Shown in pieces: positions 44,133 to 54,894 of a stretch of 64,000 nt of DNA. How positions within the stretch are numbered: the stretch's first letter is position 1; each line of letters starts with the position of its first letter. Location: the NCBI RefSeq assembly GCF_002310815.1, contig NZ_CP011032.1:1404001-1468000 (forward strand), read 5' to 3'. The stretch comes from Pseudoalteromonas tunicata. GTDB lineage: Bacteria > Pseudomonadota > Gammaproteobacteria > Enterobacterales > Alteromonadaceae. Both the position numbers and the translations under genes were made by a program. The notes below the pieces were generated by a model. It was not told the origin of the DNA. It saw only the letters and a program-made list of their open reading frames with translations, and searched no databases.

Positions 44133-45509
44133 ATGCAAAATAATTCATCTAAAAAAATCGATTTACTCGCAGATCCGATCCCTGCAACACTCAAAAAAAT
44201 GACAGTTCCTATGTTAATCGGCATGATCACGCTCATGCTGTTTAATTTAGTTGATACCTTTTTTGTTAGTTTACTCGGCACCGATCCCTTAGCTGCCATT
44301 AGTTTTACCTTTCCGGTGACGTTTACCGTTATTAGTCTCGCCATTGGCTTGAGCATTGGTACCTCTGCTGTTATTGCAAAAGCATTGGGGTCGGGTGATT
44401 TAGCCCAAGCACGATTTGATGGGGTGGTGGCGCTGATCGTATCAGCTTGTTTTGTGGCAGTATTGGCTTTTATCGGTTATCTCAGCATTGATTATATTTT
44501 TGCGTTACTTGGCGCAAGCCAAACTTTAATGCCGTACATTCATGATTATATGGCGGTGTGGTTTATTGGTAGTGTGATTTTAATTACGCCCATGATAGGC
44601 AATGCGGTGCTACGCGCCAGTGGTGATACTAAAACACCAAGCATTATTATGGGCTTTGCTGGCATAGTGAATGCGATTTTAGATCCGATGCTGATTTTTG
44701 GTTTTGGCCCAATTCCGGCAATGGGTATCAAAGGGGCCGCCGTTGCGAGCGTGATAGCTTGGAGTTCGGCTGTGGTGCTTATTTTGTATATTTTAATTAG
44801 TCAAAAAAAGTTATTGAGTTTAGATGCTGGCCAGCAAACCTTTATGCGTGCCGCGAGAAAAATCCTTAAAATTGGCGTGCCTGCAGCGAGTGCAAATATG
44901 CTTACACCAATAGCCATGGCTGTCATGACGGCAATGGTGGCTAAACATGGTGATACCGCGGTGGCAGCATTTGGTGTTGGTAGCCGAATTGAATCGATTG
45001 CGTGTTTGGTGGTGCTTGCATTGTCTATGACATTACCGCCGTTTGTGAGCCAAAATTTTGGGGCGGGGAAAATCGAACGGGTTGAAGAAGCGTATAAAAC
45101 CGCATTAAAATTTATTTTGGGCTGGCAGTTAGGTATTTATTTGGTGCTAGTAGCGAGCTCTTACTGGTTAAGCCGTGCGTTTGCGTCAGACCCACATGTT
45201 ATTGAAGTGATTCAGCTTTTTATGTGGATCTTGCCACTTGGGTACGGCATTCAAGGAATTATTATTTTATCAAACTCCTCGTTTAATGCCTTACACTTAC
45301 CGATGAATGCTTTGCTGTTGAGCATAGTTCGACTCTTTATTTTCTATTTACCTTTTGCGTATTTAGGTAATGTAATTGCTGGCTTAGAAGGGTTGTTTAT
45401 TGGTGCGGTAATCGGCAATGTGTTTACCGCAGCGATTGCGTATTATTGGTTTACTCATTCGTTAGTGAATGTAAGTAAACAAAATAAAAAACAAGAGTGT
45501 ACAGTATGA
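44133..45509 (+). CDS. MATE-family multidrug efflux transporter
   Basis: 458 residues from ATG 44133; the open frame extends upstream to 43965, but [23 protein letters not shown] is the natural N-terminus. Twelve membrane helices in two MatE halves. [27 protein letters not shown] and [29 protein letters not shown] are typical. It exports cationic compounds in exchange for Na+ or H+; the substrates are unknown. Its stop overlaps the uvrB start (ATGA), so the two are co-translated. Confidence 0.92.
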   Translation: MQNNSSKKIDLLADPIPATLKKMTVPMLIGMITLMLFNLVDTFFVSLLGTDPLAAISFTFPVTFTVISLAIGLSIGTSAVIAKALGSGDLAQARFDGVVALIVSACFVAVLAFIGYLSIDYIFALLGASQTLMPYIHDYMAVWFIGSVILITPMIGNAVLRASGDTKTPSIIMGFAGIVNAILDPMLIFGFGPIPAMGIKGAAVASVIAWSSAVVLILYILISQKKLLSLDAGQQTFMRAARKILKIGVPAASANMLTPIAMAVMTAMVAKHGDTAVAAFGVGSRIESIACLVVLALSMTLPPFVSQNFGAGKIERVEEAYKTALKFILGWQLGIYLVLVASSYWLSRAFASDPHVIEVIQLFMWILPLGYGIQGIIILSNSSFNALHLPMNALLLSIVRLFIFYLPFAYLGNVIAGLEGLFIGAVIGNVFTAAIAYYWFTHSLVNVSKQNKKQECTV

Positions 45510-47500
45510 GTGATGTCTTTCGTTTGCAGTCTGATTTTCAGCCAAGTGGCGATCAACCCACTGCAATCAAACAGCTTTGTGAGGGGTTAGACGCGGGGCT
45601 TGCCCATCAAACCTTACTGGGTGCCACAGGTACGGGTAAAACATTCACCATGGCCAATATTATTCATAATTTGAATCGGCCCACCATTATTATGGCGCAC
45701 AACAAAACCTTAGCGGCGCAGCTTTATGGTGAAATGAAGGAATTTTTTCCTGACAACTGTGTTGAATATTTTGTTTCTTATTATGACTATTATCAGCCAG
45801 AAGCCTATGTTGTCGCGAGCGATACCTTTATTGAAAAAGATGCTTCGATAAACGAGCACATTGAGCAAATGCGTTTGTCGGCCACCAAAGCCTTGCTTGA
45901 GCGCAGAGACGTTATTATTGTGGCATCGGTGTCGGCCATTTATGGTTTGGGTGACCCTGATTCATATATGAAAATGATGCTGTTGCTCAAAGTGGGCGAA
46001 AAGGTTGATCAGCGCGATATGCTGCGGCGTTTATCTGAATTGCAATATACCCGTAATGATATCGATTTTCAGCGTGCGACTTATCGAGTACGCGGTGAAG
46101 TGGTCGATATTTTTCCGGCTGAATCTGAAACCTATGCGATTCGGGTAGAGATGTTTGATGATGAAATTGAGCGACTGAGCATTTTTGACCCTCTGACTGG
46201 TGCGGTTGAAAAGCATATAGTTCGGGCGACTATTTATCCTAAATCTCATTACGTTACCCCGCGAGAAACTATTTTAAAAGCGACTGAAGAAATTAAAGCA
46301 GAGCTGAAACAACACCGTGAATTTTTACTCAAACACAATAAATTAGTGGAAGAACAACGGGTAGCGCAGCGCACTCAATATGATATTGAGATGATGGTGG
46401 AGCTTGGTTATTGCTCTGGGGTTGAAAACTACAGCCGTTATTTATCGGGTCGAGCTCCTGGCGAGCCACCGCCAACCTTGTTAGATTATTTGCCTGACGA
46501 TAGTTTAATGATTATCGATGAATCTCATGTCACTGTATCGCAAATTGGTGCCATGTATAAAGGCGATCGCAGTCGTAAAGAAAACTTAGTTGAATATGGT
46601 TTTCGGATGCCATCAGCGATGGATAATCGCCCACTTAAATTTGATGAATTTGAAGCCATTGCGCCGCAAACCATTTATGTATCGGCCACCCCTGGCGAAT
46701 ATGAGATTACGCGTTCGTGCGGTGAAGTCGCCGAGCAAGTTATTCGACCAACTGGCTTACTTGATCCTGAAATTGAAGTGCGACCGGTTGCGACCCAAGT
46801 CGATGATTTACTTTCTGAAATTTATAAACGGGTTGAATTAAAAGAGCGGGTTTTAGTGACGACGCTAACAAAACGAATGTCAGAAGATTTAACTGATTAT
46901 TTGGCAGATCATGGCGTTAAAGTGCGTTATTTGCACTCAGATATCGATACCGTTGAGCGCATTGAGATTATTCGTGATTTACGATTGGGCGTATTTGATG
47001 TTTTAGTTGGTATTAACTTGCTGCGCGAAGGCCTTGATATGCCTGAAGTATCATTAGTCGCTATATTGGACGCTGATAAAGAAGGTTTTTTACGCTCAAC
47101 TCGCTCGTTAATTCAAACCATTGGCCGTGCTGCGCGCCATCTAAGCGGTCGGGCAATTTTGTACGGCGATAAAATCACAAAATCAATGGCTGCTGCGATT
47201 GAGGAAACCGAGCGACGACGTGAAATTCAGCATGCTTATAATATAAAACATGGCAAAGTGCCCATGGCGTTACAGAAAAAAGTAACGGATATTATGGACG
47301 TGGGCACAACGGTTACTTCGGAGCAAATGACGGCGGTTAATGATGCAAGTTATGCTGTCTTGTCAGCAGGCCAAATCGCTGAAAAAATTAAGAAATTAGA
47401 AAGCAAAATGATGCAACATGCTCGTGAGTTAGAGTTTGAAAAAGCCGCTCAAGTACGAGATCAAATCCAACACTTACAACATAGTTTAATTAATGCCTAA
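45506..47500 (+). CDS. uvrB: UvrABC excinuclease subunit B
   Basis: 664 residues from ATG 45506 ([20 protein letters not shown]). It is the damage-verifying helicase-like subunit of nucleotide excision repair. Walker [10 protein letters not shown], the beta-hairpin [11 protein letters not shown], the DESH box and helicase motif VI (QTIGRAARH) are visible, as is the C-terminal UVR domain that binds UvrC (about 625-660). Overlaps with the MATE gene (4 bp) and with the downstream methyltransferase gene (8 bp) indicate one transcript. No SOS box was identified before the MATE gene. Confidence 0.98.
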   Translation: MSDVFRLQSDFQPSGDQPTAIKQLCEGLDAGLAHQTLLGATGTGKTFTMANIIHNLNRPTIIMAHNKTLAAQLYGEMKEFFPDNCVEYFVSYYDYYQPEAYVVASDTFIEKDASINEHIEQMRLSATKALLERRDVIIVASVSAIYGLGDPDSYMKMMLLLKVGEKVDQRDMLRRLSELQYTRNDIDFQRATYRVRGEVVDIFPAESETYAIRVEMFDDEIERLSIFDPLTGAVEKHIVRATIYPKSHYVTPRETILKATEEIKAELKQHREFLLKHNKLVEEQRVAQRTQYDIEMMVELGYCSGVENYSRYLSGRAPGEPPPTLLDYLPDDSLMIIDESHVTVSQIGAMYKGDRSRKENLVEYGFRMPSAMDNRPLKFDEFEAIAPQTIYVSATPGEYEITRSCGEVAEQVIRPTGLLDPEIEVRPVATQVDDLLSEIYKRVELKERVLVTTLTKRMSEDLTDYLADHGVKVRYLHSDIDTVERIEIIRDLRLGVFDVLVGINLLREGLDMPEVSLVAILDADKEGFLRSTRSLIQTIGRAARHLSGRAILYGDKITKSMAAAIEETERRREIQHAYNIKHGKVPMALQKKVTDIMDVGTTVTSEQMTAVNDASYAVLSAGQIAEKIKKLESKMMQHARELEFEKAAQVRDQIQHLQHSLINA

Positions 47501-48422
47501 TTTAGATTTTACCCCACTCATTACTGCTCTTAAAGCAGCGCCAATTGCAAACAAAGAGCTTGCTCGTGTCTTTCATGGCCGAGGCCACTCGTTTGCAACC
47601 CTTGAACACTTAAACTTAGATTTTTATCCCCCTTATTTGTTTTTAGTGGGTTATGAACCGTTAGCTGAGCAAGATTTAGAAGCTTTAACCAGCCAAATTA
47701 CCAAGGTGATTGCCAGTGATTGGCCAAGTGAAATTGATGGGCTTATTTATCAAGACCGTTCAGTTCAGCCAGTGCAGTCACAGGTATTAATTGGCACTGA
47801 TCCGGGCTCATTTGTGATCCAAGAGCTGGGTATTCAGTACCACGTTGAATTAACACGCAGCCAAAATACCGGGATTTTTCCTGATATGAGAGTGGGGCGT
47901 GAGTTTGTAATGCGCCATGCTCGTGATGCCAAAGTATTAAATTTGTTTTCATATACCTGTGGATTTTCGCTTGCTGCCATGCAAGGAGGTGCTTACACCG
48001 TTGTTAATATGGATATGAATAAAGGCGTATTAAAAGTCGGGCAAAATAACCACCGTTTAAATCAGTTTGATAAAAACGTCAGTTACTTTCCGCACGATAT
48101 TTTAAAATCGTTTGGTAAGTTAAAAAAACTCGCGCCATTTGATTTGCTTATTATAGATCCACCTAGTTTTCAAAAAGGCAGCTTTGTTTTAACCAAAGAT
48201 TATCAAAAGATTATTCGTCGCTTGCCTGAGTTGATGGCCCCGGACAGTGTTGTATTACTGTGTGCTAATAGCCCAGAATTAAGTGAACCTGCGTTTAAAG
48301 CCTTAATTGCAGCGCACTGTGATAATCAACTCATTTTTATTGAGCGCTTAGCTGCTGCCCCTGGGTTTATTGAAGTAGATAGCGACCGTAGTTTAAAAGC
48401 GTTGGTATATAAAAAAGTGTAA
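47493..48422 (+). CDS. Class I SAM-dependent methyltransferase, RlmI/RlmK-like
   Basis: 309 residues. An N-terminal ~110-residue domain is followed by a Rossmann methyltransferase fold with motif [21 protein letters not shown], the acidic loop [10 protein letters not shown] and the catalytic-type motif [12 protein letters not shown]. This matches the Methyltrans_SAM family, which contains 23S rRNA methyltransferases such as RlmI. The exact rRNA target cannot be assigned, and it lacks the full PUA domain of RlmI. It begins inside the end of uvrB. Confidence 0.85.
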   Translation: MPNLDFTPLITALKAAPIANKELARVFHGRGHSFATLEHLNLDFYPPYLFLVGYEPLAEQDLEALTSQITKVIASDWPSEIDGLIYQDRSVQPVQSQVLIGTDPGSFVIQELGIQYHVELTRSQNTGIFPDMRVGREFVMRHARDAKVLNLFSYTCGFSLAAMQGGAYTVVNMDMNKGVLKVGQNNHRLNQFDKNVSYFPHDILKSFGKLKKLAPFDLLIIDPPSFQKGSFVLTKDYQKIIRRLPELMAPDSVVLLCANSPELSEPAFKALIAAHCDNQLIFIERLAAAPGFIEVDSDRSLKALVYKKV

Positions 48423-48424
48423 AA

Positions 48425-48450
48425 AATCGTCTGTAATATTACAGACGATT
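48425..48450. terminator. Bidirectional terminator-like palindrome
   Basis: AATCGTCTGTAAT and its exact complement form a 26-bp perfect palindrome between convergent genes, just beyond the methyltransferase stop. Confidence 0.75.
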
Positions 48451-48681
48451 AATTTCATCTTTTAATGAGTAGTTTTTATCTGTCACTATGGTCTCAAGTG
48501 CTGCAACGCGGCGTTTGAGATCGGTGATTGTTTGTTGTAATTCTTGCGCTTGTGCGTCACTCGACAGGTTATGTTTAAGCGTTTTTTCTTTAAATTCAAG
48601 GTGCTTTTTATACATATCGTACATCACACCAAATCCTACCGAAATAAATACAATTAATACCACCATGGTTGTACCTGTCAT
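48439..48681 (-). CDS. Small membrane protein, PspB-like layout
   Basis: 80 residues from ATG 48681 (GGAG at 8 bp). One N-terminal membrane helix (MVVLIVFISVGFGVMYDMY) is followed by a charged coiled coil (AQELQQTITDLKRRVAALETIV). The layout and length resemble phage-shock protein PspB. No pspA or pspC is nearby, so the assignment is only structural. Confidence 0.7.
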   Translation of the reverse strand: MTGTTMVVLIVFISVGFGVMYDMYKKHLEFKEKTLKHNLSSDAQAQELQQTITDLKRRVAALETIVTDKNYSLKDEINRL

Positions 48682-48781
48682 GTTTGTTCTCCGTTCATTT
48701 TTATGATTATCTGAGTATGGGTTAATCTGCATTATCTGTAATAATTAGGGCCTCGCCAAGTGACAAACGTCATCGATTTAA

Positions 48782-49567
48782 TTATGCGGTACACGCAGGA
48801 TATGCTGCTAAGGTACTTTGTGCAATGTCAGCTAGTTGCTGCTGTGTTATCTCATCAATTGCCACTGTTGTTAACGGTTCGAGCGTAACTTGCTGATCTG
48901 CGCTAATAATGTAATAAAACACCAAAGCAGTTAAGAAGCTGCCTAATAACTGCGCATGGTTGCCATCGGGTCGATAGAGTTGTAGCTGAGGATATTGGCT
49001 CAGTGCTTCATTCCATGCCAAACCGATAGGAGCGATGCAGCTTGAATTCTGCTGGGTGATCCGCTGATGCAACTGGTGTACGCGGGTGCCTTCTTCAGGG
49101 TTGCCTTGTTGGGCATGCTCTGGAAATAAAATTGGCGTAGCACTGATGTTTTTAACTTGTTCAATCCAATGTAAAGCACCATCTATGGGGTAGTCCACTG
49201 TACCTGATACGGAATATTTTTGTGCTTGTAAGATGACATGAGTCCAAGGCTGTTGCTGTATTAACTGATTACTTTCTGGGTCGGTGACTCTTTCATCTAA
49301 GAAAAGAGCCTTACTTGCACGAGTGTAACTAACCGTTTTTTGAGGGTAATTGGTCGTGATCAACGCGCTAATGAGGCCGCCTAAATCATTTGAGGCAACA
49401 TGACTATTACCAAATAGCAAAATAAAATAATTGTTTTCGCTGCTGTTATCTGTGATGGGCGTATTGGAAACGGGCGGTACATTAATAATAGGGGGAGCAG
49501 TTGCTTTATCTTGGTTATTGCAGCCCATGAGCAATAAGCTTATGAGCATAAAAGTATGCTTAATCAT
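48782..49567 (-). CDS. Lipoprotein with SGNH-hydrolase-like domain
   Basis: 261 residues with a lipoprotein signal ending LLMGC. After a Pro/Ser linker, FGNSHVASNDLG takes the place of the first SGNH block, and RPDGNHAQLLGSFLTALVFY carries the DxxH-like last block. An esterase or acyl-modifying enzyme at the cell envelope is likely, but the catalytic serine context (GNSH) differs from the common GDSL. Confidence 0.75.
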   Translation of the reverse strand: MIKHTFMLISLLLMGCNNQDKATAPPIINVPPVSNTPITDNSSENNYFILLFGNSHVASNDLGGLISALITTNYPQKTVSYTRASKALFLDERVTDPESNQLIQQQPWTHVILQAQKYSVSGTVDYPIDGALHWIEQVKNISATPILFPEHAQQGNPEEGTRVHQLHQRITQQNSSCIAPIGLAWNEALSQYPQLQLYRPDGNHAQLLGSFLTALVFYYIISADQQVTLEPLTTVAIDEITQQQLADIAQSTLAAYPACTA

Positions 49568-49610
49568 GTGGTTTCTCCGTCTTTGAGCAGATCACCATAC
49601 TTAATTTGGT

Positions 49611-49640
49611 ACAAAAAAGAAACCCTGCAAAAGCAGGGCT
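49611..49640 (-). terminator. Terminator after queC
   Basis: On the minus strand, AGCCCTGC/GCAGGGTT stem with loop TTTT, followed by TCTTTTTTGT. Confidence 0.8.
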
Positions 49641-49655
49641 GATTTTAGCGTTTGA

Positions 49656-50315
49656 TTAAGCTTCGTATGGCAGAGGGTCAACCACATCATTAAGGCGAAA
49701 TGCTTCTAAACGCTCTTGGCAGGCTCCACATTTTCCACAGGCTTTTTCACGGCCGTTATAACAGGTCCATGTATGGCTGTAATCTAATCCCATTTTTAAA
49801 CCATCGGTTAAAATATCAATTTTAGTATTATTTAAATATGGGCTGACGATTTCAACGGCATCGTAGTTAGCAATTTTGCACACGTCACTCATTTTTTGCA
49901 CAAATTCTGGGCGACAATCTGGATAAATTGCGTGATCACCTGAATGGGCACCATAATAGACTTGGCTTGCTTTTAAAGAAACAGCGTAACCGACCGCTAA
50001 CGATAATAAAATCATGTTTCGGTTAGGCACTATGGTACTTTTCATGCTTTCTTCTTGATAATGTCCTTCTGGCACATCAATATCATCAGTAAGCGAAGAG
50101 CCACCAATTAATTGATTAATAGCAGAAATATCAACAATTTTATGAGGAACATTCAGAGCCTGACAGACCTGCGCCGCAACTTTTAATTCTTTAACATGAC
50201 GCTGGCCATAATCAAATGATAGCGCATAGACCTCATGGCCTTCGGAAATGGCTTTGTTAAGCACGGTGAAAGAATCCATTCCTCCGGAATAAATTACAAC
50301 AACTTTTTGCGGCAT
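49656..50315 (-). CDS. queC: 7-cyano-7-deazaguanine synthase QueC
   Basis: 219 residues from ATG 50315 ([19 protein letters not shown]). It converts 7-carboxy-7-deazaguanine to preQ0 with ATP and ammonia, on the queuosine pathway. The PP-loop SGGMDS and the C-terminal zinc Cys set ([15 protein letters not shown]) are present. It is divergent from queE, which makes its substrate. No clear preQ1 riboswitch is seen in the 152-bp gap. Confidence 0.96.
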   Translation of the reverse strand: MPQKVVVIYSGGMDSFTVLNKAISEGHEVYALSFDYGQRHVKELKVAAQVCQALNVPHKIVDISAINQLIGGSSLTDDIDVPEGHYQEESMKSTIVPNRNMILLSLAVGYAVSLKASQVYYGAHSGDHAIYPDCRPEFVQKMSDVCKIANYDAVEIVSPYLNNTKIDILTDGLKMGLDYSHTWTCYNGREKACGKCGACQERLEAFRLNDVVDPLPYEA

Positions 50316-50467
50316 ATTTGTCTCGCTCTCAGTATAATAGAGGTTTTTGTCAGGGCGCGATATACTACACGTTAGCTGACAAAATAACAATTTTAGTGCT
50401 TTATTTTGTTTTATTGACGCAGGATTGTTATCTGCTCCATAGCGTTTAAATTAATAGGAAATCTTTT

Positions 50468-51133
50468 TTGTATAAAATTAATGAGATATTTGAAACCATC
50501 CAAGGTGAAGCCAGCTTTACTGGGATGCCGTCTATTTTTGTGCGTTTACAAGGCTGTCCAGTCGGTTGTGCTTGGTGCGATACCAAGCAAACTTGGGAAA
50601 CCTCAGATACTTATAAAGTTGATTTACAAAAAACGGTAGAGAAAAAGGCCGACTCAGAGCTGTGGGCTGATGTTACTGTAGCGCAACTGTTGGCTTTATT
50701 TGTTGAAAAAGGATATCAGGCGAAGCATATCGTGATCACCGGTGGTGAGCCTTGTATGTATGATTTAGTGCCTTTATGTGAAGGTTTACATGCAGCAGGT
50801 TATGGCACTCAGGTTGAAACCAGTGGCACATTTGAAATTAAAGTGCCTGCTGAAACCTGGGTGACGGTGTCGCCAAAAATTAATATGCGTGGTGGTTATG
50901 CGGTATTAAAAAGCGCAATGCAACGCGCAAATGAAATTAAACATCCAATTGCAATGCAGCGCCATGTAGATGAGCTTGAGCAATTAATGGCTGAATGTGG
51001 TGTCACACCAAAATTGATTTATCTGCAACCAATTAGCCAAAAAGCGAAAGCAACACAATTGGCGATTGAAGTCTGTAAAGCTAAAAACTGGCGGTTATCG
51101 GTACAGGTGCATAAGTATTTAGGTATTAATTAA
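50468..51133 (+). CDS. queE: 7-carboxy-7-deazaguanine synthase QueE
   Basis: 221 residues. It starts at TTG 50468 (AGGAAA 9-10 bp upstream), because the conserved N-terminus YKINEIFETIQGEASFTGMP begins right there and no ATG is available. It is a radical-SAM enzyme that converts carboxy-tetrahydropterin to CDG. The cluster motif is CPVGCAWC, followed by DTKQTWE. TGGEPCMYDLVPL is the GGE motif. The family is known for a variable insert, and here the length is ordinary. Confidence 0.95.
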   Translation: MYKINEIFETIQGEASFTGMPSIFVRLQGCPVGCAWCDTKQTWETSDTYKVDLQKTVEKKADSELWADVTVAQLLALFVEKGYQAKHIVITGGEPCMYDLVPLCEGLHAAGYGTQVETSGTFEIKVPAETWVTVSPKINMRGGYAVLKSAMQRANEIKHPIAMQRHVDELEQLMAECGVTPKLIYLQPISQKAKATQLAIEVCKAKNWRLSVQVHKYLGIN

Positions 51134-51156
51134 CTTGTTTATGTGTGCTTAAAAAT

Positions 51157-51184
51157 AAAAAAACGCTCATTTGAGCGTTTTTTA
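51157..51184 (+). terminator. Terminator after queE
   Basis: AAAACGCTCA/TGAGCGTTTTTT stem-loop, 24 bp beyond the queE stop. It can also serve the convergent gene. Confidence 0.88.
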
Positions 51185-51207
51185 TTATTGAATAAAACCG
51201 TATGCAG

Positions 51208-51639
51208 CTATTTGGAGTCGTGACTGTGCGCTTCTTTTTCTTCGGCTAGCTCATCTTTTAACTTTCTGATTTTTAACCCTAACTCTTGACCGCGATGGCG
51301 TGAATAGTAGGTGCAACCAACAAACATAGCGCTGGCAAAAAGCAGTTCGAGCAATACGAATAACCGTTCTTCTGGGCTGACCCATAGCAGGGTAAAACCG
51401 TGAATAAAATAAATCATTACAATGAAATTAGCCCACGCATAGGTATAGGTTTTATCTTCAATAATGCCTTTGAGTGGCAGCAATAAAGGCAAAATATAGA
51501 CTAGGAAAATAAAGCCATTGCTGTGAGCGTCCCGAGGTGAAAACATGAACATCCATAACGGCATTAAAATCAACAGGCCAATGTAACCAAAGAGGGCAAG
51601 GCGCTGAAATTTTTTGGTAATACTTTTCTTTTCTATCAT
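51208..51639 (-). CDS. DUF2069 membrane protein
   Basis: 143 residues with four membrane helices (YIGLLILMPLWMFMF; FLVYILPLLLPLKGII; WANFIVMIYFIHGF; FVLLELLFASAMFVGCTYYS) and a charged C-terminal tail. The length and GYIGLLILMPLW/KGI pattern match DUF2069. It follows wrbA by 3 bp, the usual partner of DUF2069 in gammaproteobacteria. The function is unknown. Confidence 0.87.
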   Translation of the reverse strand: MIEKKSITKKFQRLALFGYIGLLILMPLWMFMFSPRDAHSNGFIFLVYILPLLLPLKGIIEDKTYTYAWANFIVMIYFIHGFTLLWVSPEERLFVLLELLFASAMFVGCTYYSRHRGQELGLKIRKLKDELAEEKEAHSHDSK

Positions 51640-51642
51640 GAT

Positions 51643-52194
51643 TTAGAGTAACTTTTTAGTGAGTGTGGCTAAACGTTTACCAACAGCGTGGCAAATTTTA
51701 ATTTCGTGTTGGCTCAGTGTATTACTGTTATTAAGCCCTGCAACGTGAGTAGCTCCATACGGTGTGCCACCACTTTGTGTGCTGGCAAGCTCTGGGACAT
51801 CGTAAGGGACGCCCAGTAACATCATGCCATGATGTAATAAAGGCAGCGCAAGGCCTAATAGGGTTGTTTCATTACCGCCATGCATGCTTGAGCTGGCACT
51901 AAATACACAAGCTGGTTTATCAATCAATAGACCTTTGAGCCAAATATCACTGGTAGTTTCCCAAAACAGTTTTGCTTGTGCTGCCATCATGCCAAAACGG
52001 GTGGGTGTACCAAACGCTAAAGCGCTGCAATGAATTAAATCATCTTTTGTCACCACAATATCTTGCGGTTGCTGCGCACTAAAGGTCCGTAATTTAACTT
52101 CCATCCCATGTTGTTCAATTGCATCCGCAATTTCATAGGCTAGATTTCTTACAGAACCATTGCTTGAATGATAAAGTACTAAAATATAAGCCAT
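51643..52194 (-). CDS. wrbA: NAD(P)H:quinone oxidoreductase WrbA-like flavoprotein
   Basis: 183 residues with a flavodoxin fold. The FMN loop is YHSSNGSVRNLA, followed by AFGTPTRFGMMAAQAKLFWE and the FSASSSMHGGNETTLL motif of WrbA. It reduces quinones by two electrons, avoiding semiquinones. It overlaps arsC by one base. Confidence 0.92.
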   Translation of the reverse strand: MAYILVLYHSSNGSVRNLAYEIADAIEQHGMEVKLRTFSAQQPQDIVVTKDDLIHCSALAFGTPTRFGMMAAQAKLFWETTSDIWLKGLLIDKPACVFSASSSMHGGNETTLLGLALPLLHHGMMLLGVPYDVPELASTQSGGTPYGATHVAGLNNSNTLSQHEIKICHAVGKRLATLTKKLL

Positions 52195-52541
52195 TAAAAT
52201 AACACTAATACACTTTCGGGTGGGCGTCCAACAGCAGCTTTCTCACCGTGGACAACAATAGGGCGCTCAATTAATTTAGGGTATTGATGCATTGCTGCAA
52301 TGAGTGCCTCTTCATTGCTTTCATCTTTAAGACCAAGCTCTTTATAAAGATCTTCTTTGGTGCGCATTAGTTGGCGGGCAGAATCATACCCGAGTTGCGC
52401 GATGATTGTTTTTAAGGTCTCGATACTTGGCGGGGTGGCTAAATACTCGATGATTTCAGCCTGAATTTGGTGTTCACCTAATAACGATAATGTTTCTCTT
52501 GATTTTGAACAACGAGGATTATGATAAATTTTAATCGACAT
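52194..52541 (-). CDS. arsC: Arsenate reductase (glutaredoxin-dependent), ArsC family
   Basis: 115 residues with a thioredoxin fold. Catalytic Cys in NPRCSKSRETL (Cys11), with the triad Arg pattern RTKEDLYKELGL and RPIVVHGEKAAVGRPPE further on. It reduces arsenate to arsenite, but chromosomal copies near wrbA often have unproven roles. No arsenic efflux genes are nearby. Confidence 0.92.
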   Translation of the reverse strand: MSIKIYHNPRCSKSRETLSLLGEHQIQAEIIEYLATPPSIETLKTIIAQLGYDSARQLMRTKEDLYKELGLKDESNEEALIAAMHQYPKLIERPIVVHGEKAAVGRPPESVLVLF

Positions 52542-52592
52542 ATTGGCACCCTTTTAACAATTTTGGCTATTGTAGGCAAAGCCGAGCAAGAC

Positions 52593-54041
52593 TTAAAGCC
52601 TTGCTAGGTCTTTTTGCATTTGGCGATATTGTTTTAACAATGCTTTTAAGCGCTGTTGTTTAATATCTTCGTTCGATTCAACAAAATTGAGCGCTTTTTG
52701 AATTTCGTCAGACGCTTGTTGATAGCCACCATTACTGGCCATGATGCTGGCAAGTGTTTCGTGATACGCCGCTTTTTTCTCTTGGCGTTTGTAACAATCA
52801 GCCAATAATTGTTTTGCTAAGCTGTGGTTCGGTTTTTCTAGCAGAAAGTTTTTTAGCAATGACTCTGCTTCGTCGAGTTGTTTTGCGCTCATTGCAGCAT
52901 TGGCCAAATTAAGAGTAATGACCTGATTATTTGGTTTTACTTCGTGATGCGGGATCAGCATTTTAACTGCTTCAGCGGCTTTATCTTGCGCTAATAACAA
53001 ATCGGTTTTGGTATCAAGATAAAAAGGGTTATTGCTATCGTCGGCTAATAGGTCGCTTAATAAGGTTTGAGCTTCTTCAAATTGTTTTAAGTCGACTAAT
53101 GCCAGCGCTAAACCGTATTGTAGAGCGCGTTTATCTATTGAGATTGATTTTTTTAACTCGCTGCGAAAAAAAAGTTCGGCATTTTCTGTTTTGTCGGCAA
53201 AGCGGGCGATAACACGGCTTTTAGCCAATAAAAAATCTAGGCTCGAAGGGACATGTTTGACTGGGAATTGCTCTGCGCGCAGCCGTACATCTGAAACACG
53301 GCTATCAGGTAACGGATGGGTAAGTAAAAATACCGGTGGTTTTTGTTTAAAACGTAACTGTGCTGAGAGTTTGCCTAAAAACTCACTCGATGAGCGCGGG
53401 TCAAATCCTGCGTTATTCATAATTGTCATGCCAATACGATCGGCTTCTTGCTCTGCACCACGGCTATGGCTCATTTGACTTAAAGCAGATTGGGTTTGGT
53501 TAGCTGAAATAATGGCCATGCCAGCATCGGGTGCCACTATGGTTGCTAAAATACCCGCTATCATACCTGCAATACTGAGGGGAGCATTTTCTTGTTGTGC
53601 TTGAATTCGACGCGCAAGGTGGCGCTGTGTGACGTGGGCAATTTCGTGGCCAAGTACAGATGCAAACTGATTTTCGTCATCAGCATTTAAAATCAGACCT
53701 GTGTGAACACCTACATGACCGCCGTAAAATGCAAACGCATTAATATCTGAATTACGAAGCCAAAAAAATTTAAATGGAAAACGGACATCATTGGCATTAG
53801 CAACCAGTTTGTTACCTATGTTGGTGAGGTATTCATCTAAAACAGGGTCATCAAATACTGGTGAGGCACTTTTTACCTTCATCATCATCAATTCTCCCAC
53901 AGCTTGCTCTTTATCAATTGAAAGTGCACTGACTGCGGATGTGCCTAAGTCTGGTAAATTAAACGACGTTTGTGCCGTAACATAAGGTGAGAATGCGAGA
54001 TAACTACTTAAAACAACTGCGAGTCTTGTCTTTTTGTTCAT
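52593..54041 (-). CDS. bepA: Periplasmic M48 metalloprotease/chaperone BepA
   Basis: 482 residues with a cleavable signal peptide (about 1-23). The M48 zinc motif HEIAH is at 132-136 and the third ligand lies in RGAEQEADRIG. The C-terminal half (about 280-482) is TPR, as in BepA (YfgC). It degrades or helps fold stalled outer-membrane proteins such as LptD at the Bam complex. Its stop and start positions leave 51 bp to arsC and 1 bp to the upstream gene. Confidence 0.93.
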   Translation of the reverse strand: MNKKTRLAVVLSSYLAFSPYVTAQTSFNLPDLGTSAVSALSIDKEQAVGELMMMKVKSASPVFDDPVLDEYLTNIGNKLVANANDVRFPFKFFWLRNSDINAFAFYGGHVGVHTGLILNADDENQFASVLGHEIAHVTQRHLARRIQAQQENAPLSIAGMIAGILATIVAPDAGMAIISANQTQSALSQMSHSRGAEQEADRIGMTIMNNAGFDPRSSSEFLGKLSAQLRFKQKPPVFLLTHPLPDSRVSDVRLRAEQFPVKHVPSSLDFLLAKSRVIARFADKTENAELFFRSELKKSISIDKRALQYGLALALVDLKQFEEAQTLLSDLLADDSNNPFYLDTKTDLLLAQDKAAEAVKMLIPHHEVKPNNQVITLNLANAAMSAKQLDEAESLLKNFLLEKPNHSLAKQLLADCYKRQEKKAAYHETLASIMASNGGYQQASDEIQKALNFVESNEDIKQQRLKALLKQYRQMQKDLARL

Positions 54042-54042
54042 T

Positions 54043-54708
54043 TTATTCCTTGTCAGCAGGACCTGAGCTTATTAAGCGGGCTAATGCCAATTCGTCTTGG
54101 TCAACAGTACGCTCTTTTTCACATAAATCGTAAAAATCTTTTATTGAGACGCCTTTAACCTTCACTATGTTCAATTCTTGTTTTAAAAATTCAATTATTT
54201 TGTACACAATTTTGTGCGAATAAATCAGTAGGGCTTTATCGGCATCGTCACCCCGTTGAAAATAAAATTGAATGTATTTATGTAACTGATTAATTCTTAA
54301 TACTAATTTCATAGAATACGGGTCCCAGACTCGAAATTCCATATGTTTATTGTTACTAATGTATTGGTCTATTTCTTTATCTTTGGCATATGGGTAAGCA
54401 TGGAGCTCAAAACCGCGTTCGGTAAAGGTTTGGTACAGAGCGATACGAGGTTTAGTATCAGACTCAATCATGCCAGCTAAATTGATGGAGCCACCTAATA
54501 GTTCTATATTCCAGTTACGTTTATCGATTAGGCGTTTAACGGCGTTATCAAACCCGTGGGTTAAAATTCCTTCAGATTCTGCAAGCGATGATGCCACTAA
54601 ATGATAAAACGGCGGGAGTTCGCCCCAGTTAAGCTGTTTTTTATACCAATTAATCTCTTTTAAGGTTGGATTTGCGGGTAACTGCGCTTTATTGTTTTGA
54701 CTTGACAT
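54043..54708 (-). CDS. Conserved protein of unknown function upstream of bepA
   Basis: 221 residues from ATG 54708 (AGGTAG at 7 bp); the frame is open upstream to 54795 without signals. Soluble, mixed alpha/beta, with no signal peptide or membrane segment. No family recognised. Conserved-looking stretches are GILTHGFDNAVKRLIDKRNWNI-like and FRVWDPYSMKLVLRINQLHKY. It lies 1 bp from the bepA start and must be co-transcribed with it. Confidence 0.75.
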   Translation of the reverse strand: MSSQNNKAQLPANPTLKEINWYKKQLNWGELPPFYHLVASSLAESEGILTHGFDNAVKRLIDKRNWNIELLGGSINLAGMIESDTKPRIALYQTFTERGFELHAYPYAKDKEIDQYISNNKHMEFRVWDPYSMKLVLRINQLHKYIQFYFQRGDDADKALLIYSHKIVYKIIEFLKQELNIVKVKGVSIKDFYDLCEKERTVDQDELALARLISSGPADKE

Positions 54709-54894
54709 AAAATCTACCTGCACAAAGAAGGTTTTAGCATAATTCATTGTTACTATGAGGTATACGCCCTTAGTTTTAAAAATAGCAAAATTCACCTTGT
54801 TTGAATGCTATTTAGGCAAATAATTTCATTTCAGTTTACCAGTTAGGCCGAGCAGGCGTATGATATGACAACGTTATAATTTGATTAAGTAAAT

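Noticed and set aside
50316..50467. A preQ1 riboswitch between queC and queE
   Set aside because: No convincing pseudoknot or conserved core could be recognised by eye.
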